Source: CAYLNH01 sp964384625 (GTDB lineage Bacteria > Verrucomicrobiota > Lentisphaeria > JABSQK01). From it: DNA of 30,165 bases. Position 1 is the first letter of the stretch. Every line of letters begins with the position of its first letter. This document shows, one piece after another, positions 7,901 through 15,239 of this stretch. The translations under genes were made by a program, and so were the position numbers. The stretch is from assembly GCA_964384625.1 (NCBI GenBank), contig CAYLNH010000058.1, positions 1 to 30,165 of the forward strand. The letters are read 5' to 3'. The notes under the pieces are model-generated. The model ran no database searches and had not been told where the DNA came from. It saw only the letters and a list, made by a program, of their open reading frames with translations.

Positions 7901-8999
7901 CTACATGGTCTGGATCATCACCGAGTACATCAAGCGTGGTCTGATCGACGGCATCTACGTCGACGACGTTTCCTGCGGCCGCACCTGGTCGCTGGCCGGC
8001 ACCGCCTATCCGTGGGACGGCAACAAACAGAAGCGGCGCCAGGGTTTCACGGCAATGGGCTTCCGCCGCTTCTGCCAGCGACTCTGGAAAGTCTTCCGCC
8101 AGCACGGCAAGGACCCGCACATCATGTCGCACATGACCTATTGCTTCGAGATCCCGGCGCTGTCGTTCAACATGAGCATCGTCAACGGCGAAGCGCGGAT
8201 GATCGGGCTGCACGCCAAGCACGACACCATGGATGCCTGGCACCGCAACGAACTGCGGATCATGGGCAACGGCCCGAAGTGGGGCTTCGCCACCTTCTGG
8301 AAACCAACCGTCGAGATCAACGAGGGCATTCCGAAGGCAAAGGAGGTCTGGTACTATCACCAGGTGCGCGCGCTGCACGCGAACATCATGCAGTCGGACA
8401 TGTGGTATCTGTGGCACTACCCGAGCGGCAATGTGATTCTGCCGTCGCTGCGGGCCTTCGACATGAGCCACCCGAAGATGCGGTTCATCCCCTACTGGGA
8501 GAACAGCGTGACCAAGGTGACGGCCAAGCCGGCGCCGGCAAAGAAGGGAGAGAAGAAGAAGGAAAAAGGAAAGAGTGTCGAGGGAAGTCTGGAGAAGGAC
8601 ATTGTCGTGGGCGTCTTCGTGAAGCCTGGGAAGGCGTTGTTGATGGTCAGCAATTTCGCCCGGACGGACGTGGAGGTCACTCTCGACCTCGACGCCGCGA
8701 AGCTCTGCGGCAAGCCGGGCAGGACCTCCTGGCGCGACGCCGATCTGCAGCCGCTCCCGCCAAAGGCGGTCGCGGCGTCAGCTGCCGACATCAAGAAGGC
8801 CGAGAAGAAGATGCTCAATGCTGATCCCGGTCTCGGCGATGACGACGATTTTGATCTCGACGACGCGGAGAATCTGTTGGACGGCAAGGACCCGCGCCAG
8901 GTCGAGCTCGAACGCCTGCGCATCCAGCCCAAGGCCAACACCGTGAAGTTCATCATCCGCAAACGCGACTACCGTTTGCTGGAAGTGAAGCGACCGTGA
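4971..8999 (+). CDS. Secreted LamG-containing glycoside hydrolase-like protein (GH123/DUF6067-like)
   Basis: About 1342 residues. GTG 4971 is preferred because GGAG lies 6 nt upstream; GTG 4959 would add four residues. A signal peptide is evident (MKARIVRAMLLALAAGAAAG). Two LamG/concanavalin-type beta-sandwich domains follow, around residues 80-235 (GFTLEFWVRPE) and 285-480 (GTMEFWLRP, LIDELRIYPW). A large catalytic-type region from about 610 opens with WYGNQLGKERGVPKPWTPM, a pattern I associate with DUF6067/GH123-like proteins. A barrel-like segment with YVDDVSCG lies near 996. Two low-complexity insertions occur near the C-terminus: Lys-rich (about 1190) and Asp-rich (about 1288). Probably a carbohydrate-active enzyme acting outside the cytoplasm. 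Substrate is unknown, and the catalytic residues are not certain from sequence alone. Upstream (4777-4970) I see no clear promoter. Confidence 0.78.
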   Translation: MKARIVRAMLLALAAGAAAGDIPGPVRFWERPPRKEPTTILVWQFDDKAVDDKTLENALLAGLEGDDDDDPLIGRADQISFVLKGDAATAKDGRFGGGVRLRGKGTIRSAPVDLAGLVRNERGFTLEFWVRPEAVGASLPLEIAARGTQPALQLSCAADGQLQLRLGDRQLATHPTRLSAGRWRHLAVIAVRQKGTAVAKLLVDGEPAASPASAGKAIAGFLHNISNTFVLGRRFQGGLDAVRLSRRELPFYALQDQSFTDVAAERPVVEGPPYFSSMAKKTLHCSFDKTLQPAAFAGLQTHGKDVPKAFVPGVRGQALDLSQADALGAAYIGMGVLPPAGTMEFWLRPKNWDNSFVGDYRGTNVKSTILFRMASKNRMQPYMGLKKLRIRQGRSGADSGPDLIPLHPGKWTHVAIVWKAKGRAAVYIDARPQKVYQIGWGGPQHVFDRNDYEAWKTRTGGKQDGTYRLVFSKSPTLIDELRIYPWPMKPQEVRNARQRYFPNAGETMKPLPVIEANFQYYAHDWENVDKLKAAVTCLPVKGIKPDAVDAVLTDTAGKVVGQQQGLKLNQAGTVTAVFRRQLAFGKYSLKVTSTAAGKALTTETMAYERVKPAWYGNQLGKERGVPKPWTPMTVDGSTVSVWGRKVVLSDTGLPKSITTLGKEVLAAPVAFDVSAGGTPLKLAAGTPAFTEKAEDRVAWKSTGKLGSLATEISTWMEYDGLMYFTVTLKPTAGAVKLDHLHVRFPMTEKETSQLIANGAGRNFRASWDVRMLSPEKGSIWNSRTTKPKMQRGLQPGSFLPQIWVGGDAVGLSFSGENDKGWSINPDVAAQEVLREDGNIVFRMNVISLPTTIDKEHSFHFIVLPTPTKPMPAGWRGWNRMKRPTPLAVYDAIDDFCGFPMQSDPKNPQAIKFHVEPHSWESAAIQSAGLRAKFGKENPAFFYMDYSWPRPGEQFKDWNHDLWAGTGRLAWTIPEVEDYMVWIITEYIKRGLIDGIYVDDVSCGRTWSLAGTAYPWDGNKQKRRQGFTAMGFRRFCQRLWKVFRQHGKDPHIMSHMTYCFEIPALSFNMSIVNGEARMIGLHAKHDTMDAWHRNELRIMGNGPKWGFATFWKPTVEINEGIPKAKEVWYYHQVRALHANIMQSDMWYLWHYPSGNVILPSLRAFDMSHPKMRFIPYWENSVTKVTAKPAPAKKGEKKKEKGKSVEGSLEKDIVVGVFVKPGKALLMVSNFARTDVEVTLDLDAAKLCGKPGRTSWRDADLQPLPPKAVAASAADIKKAEKKMLNADPGLGDDDDFDLDDAENLLDGKDPRQVELERLRIQPKANTVKFIIRKRDYRLLEVKRP

Positions 9000-9123
9000 G
9001 TTCCCCGACAGAAATGCTGGGGTTTGCTTTGCCCCGCTGGGGCTCCGGACCTGGCGGACCCTTTCCGGGGGTTACATCCCCGGCTGCCACGCACCGGCCC
9101 TACGGGCCTCAGGAGAAGTTGAC
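9000..9123 (+). repeat. Hairpin-rich spacer, possible dispersed repeat
   Basis: The spacer is full of short GC inverted repeats and includes CGGCCCTACGGGCC (9095-9108). The same 14 bases occur at 24487-24500 over the end of the methyltransferase gene. This suggests a dispersed element, but two copies of 14 bp are weak evidence. The last bases supply the AGGAG ribosome-binding site of the next gene. Confidence 0.35.
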
Positions 9124-10608
9124 ATGCGATACGTGATTGCCGTGTTCCTTGCTTTTACCATAGCCGCGACTGCCGATGTGAAGTTGGCTGACATCTTCGC
9201 GGAGAACATGGTGCTGCAGCGCGATGTGCCGGTACCCGTGTGGGGCTGGGCGGATGACGGCGAAAAGGTGAAGATCACAGTCTACGACCGGAACGCCAAG
9301 GTGCTGGCGCAAGCCGAAACCGTCGCGCAGAACGGCAAGTTCCGGCTGACGCTGAAGGCCATGCCGGCGGGCGGACGGTACACCATGCTGGTGCAGGGCA
9401 AGAACATGTTCACCTACACCAACGTCATGGTCGGCGAGGTCTGGATCACCTGCGGCCAGTCGAACATGATCTGGCCGATCGAGCAGACGGAGTCGGTGAA
9501 GGAGGCGATCGCCGACGGCAGCAAGTACCCGAACATCCGGCATGTGCAGATCGGCGACCGTGAGTACGTTAAGAGGACCCAACCACAGGATCGGCTGAAG
9601 GCGTTCTGGGGTGCTCCAAAGTGGGAGGACGCCAACTACTGCCTGCCGCGGTCGAGCCGGACGGACATCCCCGGCTGTCAGTCAGCCGTCAGCTACTACT
9701 TCGCTCGCGAACTGACGAAGTACCTGAAGAACAAAGTGCCGGTGGGCATGGTGGATATCGGTGCGATCATCAAAGTGCAGAGCTGGGTCGACCCGGAAAC
9801 GGTGCTGGCCGATCCCGTGCTGAAGCCGCTTGCCGGCAAGAACTATCCCAATGCGACCTCACGCGCGTACAACGCGAACATCGCGCCGTTGGCGCCCTTC
9901 CCAGTGCGCGGCGCGATCTACTACCAGGGCGAGATGAACGCCGGCAACGCGAAGATCTACAAGCACGGTCTGACGGCGCTGATCAAAAGCTGGCGCAAGG
10001 CCTGGAACAATCCGAAGATGCCGTTCCTGATCGTGCAGCTCCCCGGCTTCATCGTGCACAAGAAGGAAAAGACCGCGCTCGACATGAATGCGGAGTCGTT
10101 GGCGAAGTTCCATCAGGACAGCGCCAACCACGGCTTCATCGGCATTCGCGAAGCGCAGCTGCAGGTCTGGCAGAGCGTGCCGCACACGGGGATGGCGATC
10201 ACAATCGATCTGGGGGATCCGCAGGACATCCATCCACGCCGCAAGCTGCCGGTCGCACAACGTCTGTTCCTGCAGGCCCGGCAATTGGTGTACGGCGACA
10301 AGGACGTCGTCGCCAGCGGCCCGGTGCCGCGCAAGGTGGAGTTCGACGGCAAGGAGGTCGTCGTCACCTTTGCCCACTACGGCAGCGGGCTGCAAGCGAA
10401 GGGCGAGCTGAAAGGTTTCGAGGTCGCCGGCGCCGACGGCAAGTTCGTCGCGGCCGCGGCGCGTATCGAGAAGGACCAGGTCGTCTGTTCCGCGAAGGAA
10501 GTCCCGGCGCCGCAGGCTGTGCGTTATGCCTGGGCCGGCTTTCCTCTCGTAACGCTGTACAACAGGGAAGGCCTGCCGGCGACGCCGTTTCGTTGGCCGG
10601 TGGAGTGA
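9124..10608 (+). CDS. Secreted sialate O-acetylesterase-like SGNH hydrolase
   Basis: A 494-residue protein with a signal peptide (MRYVIAVFLAFTIAATA) and AGGAG 8 nt before the ATG. After it comes the LADIFAENMVLQRDVPVPVWGWA segment typical of bacterial sialate O-acetylesterases. Family motifs are block I CGQSNM with nucleophile Ser113, the YYQGEMNAG block, and the C-terminal Asp-x-His (D368, H370 in GDPQDIHP) completing the triad. Members remove O-acetyl groups from sialic acid or other sugars. The segment normally reading like SSWGGT is replaced by VDIGAIIKVQSW, so the substrate may differ from sialate. It lies 124 nt after the LamG/GH-like gene and probably works with it on an acetylated glycan outside the cytoplasm. 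A GC hairpin (10656-10674) follows the gene without a T-run. Confidence 0.88.
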   Translation: MRYVIAVFLAFTIAATADVKLADIFAENMVLQRDVPVPVWGWADDGEKVKITVYDRNAKVLAQAETVAQNGKFRLTLKAMPAGGRYTMLVQGKNMFTYTNVMVGEVWITCGQSNMIWPIEQTESVKEAIADGSKYPNIRHVQIGDREYVKRTQPQDRLKAFWGAPKWEDANYCLPRSSRTDIPGCQSAVSYYFARELTKYLKNKVPVGMVDIGAIIKVQSWVDPETVLADPVLKPLAGKNYPNATSRAYNANIAPLAPFPVRGAIYYQGEMNAGNAKIYKHGLTALIKSWRKAWNNPKMPFLIVQLPGFIVHKKEKTALDMNAESLAKFHQDSANHGFIGIREAQLQVWQSVPHTGMAITIDLGDPQDIHPRRKLPVAQRLFLQARQLVYGDKDVVASGPVPRKVEFDGKEVVVTFAHYGSGLQAKGELKGFEVAGADGKFVAAAARIEKDQVVCSAKEVPAPQAVRYAWAGFPLVTLYNREGLPATPFRWPVE

Positions 10609-11264
10609 AGCAGCTGTTGTCTCCTGGTACGAACGTGATCAGCGACTTCGAGCCCCGGGCGTTGGTCGCCCGGCGGCATGAACGGCTGACGGCAATGCCG
10701 GACACGAGCCAGCCGCAATACAGCTATCCCTGGAACGACCCGGACGAGCGGCACGCCGAAGTGGACCGCAACTGAAGCCGGTACTCCTCCACGGAGGCGC
10801 TTCGCGCCGAACTCAGGAGCGGCGGTTAAACTCCGTATTGAGACAGAAAACGACTTAAGATTCTTCCCGGTATTGTGTTGCAACTCATCAGAAACTCCTG
10901 AAGAGTTGCAGTGTTCCTATAGATAAAGCTGTAACTATAGTTTCCGTGAGTCAGATCCCGTCTTGACGGACTTGTCCTGTCCAACGCGAACCAGCCGCTC
11001 TCCGGCTGGAAGCGGTCTGCAGCCGGCATGGAGATTGATTTCATGCACCGGTTTGCCGCGACCACAATTCCCATCGAAGGTAAAGCGGCGCGGGCCGTCC
11101 AGGCGACAGGAGAACGAACTGGTGCGATATTCCATCGGACCAACACGCCGAGCGCGTTGTGATCGTGAGTTTCGCGCCGTTCACGGCGTGCAGACTGGAT
11201 CACGGAAATACGATCCTGCACGTATCGGCTTACCTGTTGGAAGGCCTTGAAGGATTGATCGAGA
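10609..11264. other. 656-bp intergenic region before hypF with several hairpins
   Basis: No convincing gene. Stem-loops are CCGGGCG/CGCCCGG (10656-10674), a longer interrupted stem with GCAACTC/GAGTTGC arms (10880-10909), CCAGCCG/CGGCTGG around 10991-11009, and CGCCG/CGGCG around 11176-11189. A 26-codon frame at 10695-10775 lacks a ribosome-binding site and is not called. The opening block of the RNA-like motif at 2196 and 15035 is not repeated here. The region may hold a hypF leader or decayed DNA. Confidence 0.5.
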
Positions 11265-13586
11265 ATGTCTGACCAGAATTCCATTCGCGTCCGCCTGGAG
11301 GTGCACGGCCGCGTGCAGGGCGTCGGGTTTCGGCCGACCGTCTATCGTCTGGCCGCGGCGCTCCGGCTGGGCGGCGTTGTGGGCAATGATGCCCAAGGCG
11401 CATTTATCGAGATCGAAGGGCCTCCTGCAGCGGTCGAGGACTTCGTCCGCCGCCTGCCGCTGGAACTGCCGGCCCGGGCCGAAATCGCCGGCCTCGACCG
11501 CAGCAGCATCCCCGCCGTCGGCGCGTCCGAATTCCGCATCGACCTGAGTCGGGCCGCAGGCGAACAGGAAGCCGAGATCTCGCCGGACATCGCCACCTGC
11601 GCCGACTGTCTGCGGGAAATGCGGGACCCGGCGGACCGCCGTTACCGCTATCCGTTTATCAACTGCACCAACTGCGGCCCGCGCTATTCCATCGTGCAGG
11701 GCGTGCCCTATGACCGCGCCAGGACGACCATGGCGAAGTTCGCCATGTGCCCGGACTGTCAACGGGAATACGACGATCCCGCGAATCGCCGTTTTCACGC
11801 GCAACCGAACGCCTGCCCGGTCTGCGGGCCGAAGCTCTGGCTGAGCAACGGCGCCGGGACTGAACTTGACGGCGATCCGATCGAGCCGGCGGCCGCACAC
11901 CTCCGGGCCGGCGGGATCGTCGCCGTCAAAGGCCTCGGCGGCTTCCATCTCGCTTGTGACGCGAGCTCGGATGCCGCGGTCCGCCGGCTGCGCGAGCGCA
12001 AGGGGCGCGAAGCCAAACCGTTCGCCCTGATGGTGCCGTCCGCGGCGACGGCGGCCGAACTCGTCGAGCTCGACAACGCCGCCAAGGACCTCCTGCAGAG
12101 CTGGCGCGCCCCGATTGTACTCGCCCGCCGGCGGCCAACCGCAACCGTCAGCGCGGCGGTGGCGCCGGACAGTCCCAGCCTCGGCGTCATGCTGCCGTAT
12201 ACGCCGCTGCACCATCTGTTGTTCGCGGCCGGCCTCGGCCCGCTGGTCATGACCTCCGCGAATCCGACCGCAGAACCGCTGTGTGCCGCGAACGAAGAAG
12301 CGCTGGAACGACTCCGGGGGATTGCGGACGCGTTTCTGCTGCACGACCGCGACATTGAACGCCGGGTGGATGATTCCGTCATTGCCGTGCCGCCGGCCTG
12401 CCGGCGGCAGAGGGATGCGACTGCCGCCGCGGAGCCGGCGCCGCAGATCGTGCCGGTGCGGCGCTCGCGGGGATACGTACCCGCACCGATCCGGCTGCCG
12501 CGGGCCGCAGCGCAGCCGATCCTCGCTGTGGGCGGCGACTTGAAGTCCGTTGTCTGCCTGGTGAAAGGCAATGCCGCGGTGCTCAGCGAGCACCTGGGCG
12601 AGCTCGCCAATCCCGCGGCCTATCGCAACTTCGTGCGCGCCATCGACTGCTTCAAGGAGATCCTCAAAATCGAACCGGAGGTCGTCGTCTGCGATCTGCA
12701 CCCCGGCTATCATTCCGTTCGGTACGCGCAATCCCTGGGACTGCCGGTGATCGCGCTCCAGCACCACTACGCGCACGCCGTCGCGGCGCTGGCGGAACAC
12801 AATCTGGACGGCCCGGTCCTGGCGCTTTGCGCCGACGGCACCGGGTACGGCACGGACGGCACGATCTGGGGCTGCGAACTGCTGGTGGCCGACCCGTTGG
12901 GCTTTCGGCGCGTCGGACATCTCCGGCAGTTCCCCCTGAGCGGCGGCGACGCGGCCGCCCGCGATACCTGGCGGCCGGCAACCGCCCTGCTGCAGGACAC
13001 ATTCGGTGAGGAATGGGCCGATTCAGCGTGTTTCGGCGCCGAGGTCGACGCGGCGGCCGTCGCCCTCCTGACCCGCCGGCTGCGCGCCGGCACGAATGTG
13101 ACGCCGACATCCAGCCTCGGACGGTTGTTCGATGCGGCAGCCTGTATTCTCGGGCTGCGATCGCGCAATCGCTTCGAAGCCGATGCCGCGATGACACTGG
13201 AAGCGACCGCGGCAGAATGCAGGAACACGGTTGAGCCGTTGACCTTGCCGTTCGCCGCCGGCCAGTTCGACTACCGGCCGCTGGTGCGTGATCTCGTTCG
13301 CCGCAAGCAGAACGGCGAAGGCGTCGACTCGCTGGCGCTGGCGTTCCATCTGGCGCTGGCCGACGGTTTCGCGCAGGCGATCGAACAGCTCGCCGGCGCC
13401 GAACAACTCGACCGCGTCGTGCTGTCCGGCGGCTGTTTTCTGAACCGTCTGTTGACTGACGCATTACGCGAACGTCTTGCCGGAAGCGGCCTGCAGACCT
13501 ATAGTCATACTTTGCTCCCGCCGGGCGACGGCGGCCTGGCGCTGGGCCAGGCCTGGGTCGCGGCCCGGCGGCCGGCAGGTCAATAG
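11265..13586 (+). CDS. hypF: Carbamoyltransferase HypF
   Basis: A 773-residue cytoplasmic enzyme that makes the carbamoyl group from carbamoyl phosphate and ATP and transfers it to HypE, the first step towards the CN ligands of NiFe hydrogenase. Domains in order: an acylphosphatase domain (about 8-95) with R23 in GRVQGVGFR and N41, then a paired zinc-finger region with C112/C115, C134/C137, C162/C165 and C184/C187. A YrdC-like nucleotide-binding domain follows (about 205-395), then a Kae1-like carbamoyltransferase domain with Q499-H-H-Y-A-H and a late VVLSGGCFLN motif. Length fits full HypF. The gene heads a hypF-hypC-hypD set, with 96 nt to hypC. No hydrogenase structural genes lie in the window. 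Confidence 0.97.
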   Translation: MSDQNSIRVRLEVHGRVQGVGFRPTVYRLAAALRLGGVVGNDAQGAFIEIEGPPAAVEDFVRRLPLELPARAEIAGLDRSSIPAVGASEFRIDLSRAAGEQEAEISPDIATCADCLREMRDPADRRYRYPFINCTNCGPRYSIVQGVPYDRARTTMAKFAMCPDCQREYDDPANRRFHAQPNACPVCGPKLWLSNGAGTELDGDPIEPAAAHLRAGGIVAVKGLGGFHLACDASSDAAVRRLRERKGREAKPFALMVPSAATAAELVELDNAAKDLLQSWRAPIVLARRRPTATVSAAVAPDSPSLGVMLPYTPLHHLLFAAGLGPLVMTSANPTAEPLCAANEEALERLRGIADAFLLHDRDIERRVDDSVIAVPPACRRQRDATAAAEPAPQIVPVRRSRGYVPAPIRLPRAAAQPILAVGGDLKSVVCLVKGNAAVLSEHLGELANPAAYRNFVRAIDCFKEILKIEPEVVVCDLHPGYHSVRYAQSLGLPVIALQHHYAHAVAALAEHNLDGPVLALCADGTGYGTDGTIWGCELLVADPLGFRRVGHLRQFPLSGGDAAARDTWRPATALLQDTFGEEWADSACFGAEVDAAAVALLTRRLRAGTNVTPTSSLGRLFDAAACILGLRSRNRFEADAAMTLEATAAECRNTVEPLTLPFAAGQFDYRPLVRDLVRRKQNGEGVDSLALAFHLALADGFAQAIEQLAGAEQLDRVVLSGGCFLNRLLTDALRERLAGSGLQTYSHTLLPPGDGGLALGQAWVAARRPAGQ

Positions 13587-13606
13587 CCATTGGGCATTGG
13601 GCATCT
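13586..13606 (+). repeat. Degenerate heptamer repeat (GGCATTG)
   Basis: GCCATTG, GGCATTG and GGCATCT follow each other directly at the hypF stop codon. This is another 7-bp-period relic in a short spacer. Confidence 0.6.
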
Positions 13607-13682
13607 GAAGAAAACAGGAAGAATGGAGCCTGGGATCCGGTTCCACTCATCCATTACTCCAAGACTCCAACAGAGGCATACC

Positions 13683-13961
13683 ATGTGTTTAGCGGTTCCA
13701 GGCAAACTGATTGAGATACAGGACGGCAGCGATGATGTCACCGGCGATGTCGGTATTGTCGACTTCCAGGGCAGCCGGATCGAACTGAGCCTTGCGTTCG
13801 TCCCGGATGCGAAGGTGGGCGACTGGCTGCTGGTGCACGCCGGTTACGCCATCAACAAACTCGACGCTGAAGAGGCCCGCGAAGTCTGGGAGATGCTGCA
13901 GGCGGACGAGGCCTATCGCGAACTCATGCCCGAGGAACTCAAGGCCGGAGGCCCTGCATGA
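13683..13961 (+). CDS. hypC: Hydrogenase maturation chaperone HypC
   Basis: A 92-residue protein beginning MCLAVPGKL. Cys2, which is essential in HypC/HupF, is exposed after Met removal and binds iron with HypD. The middle part VGIVDFQGSRIELSL and VGDWLLVHAGYAINKL match the OB-like beta barrel of the family. AGAGG lies 6 nt before the ATG. The stop overlaps the hypD start by 4 nt (ATGA), so the partners are translationally coupled. In the pathway, HypC and HypD assemble the Fe(CN)2CO unit and HypC passes it to the hydrogenase large subunit. Confidence 0.96.
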   Translation: MCLAVPGKLIEIQDGSDDVTGDVGIVDFQGSRIELSLAFVPDAKVGDWLLVHAGYAINKLDAEEAREVWEMLQADEAYRELMPEELKAGGPA

Positions 13962-15031
13962 CACGGGAGGAGATCGCGGCACTCGTGGCGGACATCAACG
14001 CCGACTGCGATGCGGCCGGGCGCGACCTGCGCTTCATGGAAGTCTGCGGGACGCATACCGTATCGCTGTTCCGGTCCGGGGTGAAGTCCATGCTGCCGGC
14101 GAACCTGCGGTTGATCAGCGGCCCCGGCTGCCCGGTGTGCGTCACCCCGCAGGGCTATATCGAAGCCGCCTGCGATGCCGCCCTGATTCCCGGCGTCACG
14201 ATCTGCACGTACGGCGACATGGTGCGCGTGCCGGGGCGCCGCGGCAGCCTCGCCGAACGCCGCGCCGCAGGCGCCAATGTTGTGGTTACCTACTCCGCCC
14301 GCGACGCCCTCAAGTATGCCGTCGAACATCCCGAGACAAAGGTCGTCTTCCTTGCCGTCGGCTTTGAAACGACCACGCCGCCGACCGCCGCCGTGGTCAA
14401 GGAAGCCGCCGCCAGAGGGGTTGAGAATTTCTTCGTCTTCGTCAACCACAAGCTGGTCATGCCGGCGCTCGAAGCCTTGCTGGCCGACCGGACCACGGAA
14501 CTCGACGGCTTCCTGTGCCCGGGCCACGTCAGCGTGATTATCGGCGCCGACGCCTACCAACCGGTGCCGGCCAACCACGGCAAGCCCTGTGTGATCGCCG
14601 GCTTCGAAGCCGGTCAGATGCTCCGGGGCGTGCAGCATCTGGTGAAACAGACGCTCGCCGGCGAAGCGAAGGTCGAGAACGTCTACGGCGTCGCCGTGAC
14701 CGACGCGGGCAACACGGTGGCCTGGCGTTTTGTCGAGGACGTCTTCGAGCCGGCGGACACGGAATGGCGCGCCATGGGCACGATCCCGCTCAGCGGCCTG
14801 GCGCTGCGCCCGGAATACCAGCGCTTCGATGCGGTCCGTGAACTGGGCCTGCAGGTGGGCGAAGACTACTGCCCGACAGGTTGTCGTTGCGGCGATGTCA
14901 TCCAGGGAAAGGCCCTGCCGACCGACTGCAGACTGTTCGGCAAAGCCTGCACCGTCGCCAAACCCATCGGCCCCTGCATGGTCAGTTCCGAAGGCACCTG
15001 CGCCGCCTACTACAAATACGGCAGGGCGTAA
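13958..15031 (+). CDS. hypD: Hydrogenase maturation iron-sulfur protein HypD
   Basis: A 357-residue scaffold for assembly of the Fe(CN)2CO group. Family motifs are FMEVCGTHTVSLFRSGV near the N-terminus, GPGCPVCVTP (about 65-75) and GFETTTPPTA. The Cys-rich C-terminus (CPTGCRCGDV, then further cysteines) ligates the 4Fe-4S cluster. Length is normal. The start overlaps the hypC stop. HypE, the CN-forming partner of HypF that usually follows hypD, is absent. Instead a second copy of the RNA-like motif starts 4 nt after the stop, followed by a cysteine desulfurase gene. hypE, hypA and hypB must be encoded elsewhere if the pathway works. Confidence 0.97.
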   Translation: MTREEIAALVADINADCDAAGRDLRFMEVCGTHTVSLFRSGVKSMLPANLRLISGPGCPVCVTPQGYIEAACDAALIPGVTICTYGDMVRVPGRRGSLAERRAAGANVVVTYSARDALKYAVEHPETKVVFLAVGFETTTPPTAAVVKEAAARGVENFFVFVNHKLVMPALEALLADRTTELDGFLCPGHVSVIIGADAYQPVPANHGKPCVIAGFEAGQMLRGVQHLVKQTLAGEAKVENVYGVAVTDAGNTVAWRFVEDVFEPADTEWRAMGTIPLSGLALRPEYQRFDAVRELGLQVGEDYCPTGCRCGDVIQGKALPTDCRLFGKACTVAKPIGPCMVSSEGTCAAYYKYGRA

Positions 15032-15034
15032 CTC

Positions 15035-15148
15035 CAGGTGACCGATCCTGAAACTCCGCCACAACCCCGCTCTCAGTCAGTCGAGACAGGATCCCAATGC
15101 CGAATACAGCGGGCAGCAGACGAGTGCTCCCCTCACCGCGGCCCGGAG
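15035..15148 (+). ncRNA. Candidate structured RNA motif, copy B (before cysteine desulfurase)
   Basis: CAGGTGACCGATCCTGAAAC matches copy A at 2196 with a single difference in the opening block. ACTCCG (15053-15058) then faces CGGAG (15144-15148), keeping the closing stem with five pairs. GAATACAG (15102-15109) is conserved while surrounding bases and spacing differ. The motif starts 4 nt after hypD and ends 91 nt before the next gene. Both copies sit immediately upstream of, and in the same direction as, a coding gene. It could be a regulatory leader, a small RNA or a decayed repeat. Confidence 0.42.
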
Positions 15149-15239
15149 ATTGCCGTCAACCCAAACCTGCAGTACTGTGCTGCTCTGGAGAGAACCAAAT
15201 GGGGCCGGGTCCTGAATACACCTGCCTCCGGATATTCCC

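Noticed and set aside
6033..8471. 812-codon minus-strand open frame inside the LamG/glycosidase-like gene
   Set aside because: The plus strand carries clear LamG and GH-like motifs over the same bases. Long antisense frames are common in GC-rich genes.
10695..10775. 26-codon frame after the esterase gene
   Set aside because: No ribosome-binding site and no family resemblance. The codons ending DPDERHAEVDRN may be a gene relic but cannot be supported.
11181..12920. 579-codon minus-strand open frame inside hypF
   Set aside because: Antisense to a complete HypF with all expected motifs.
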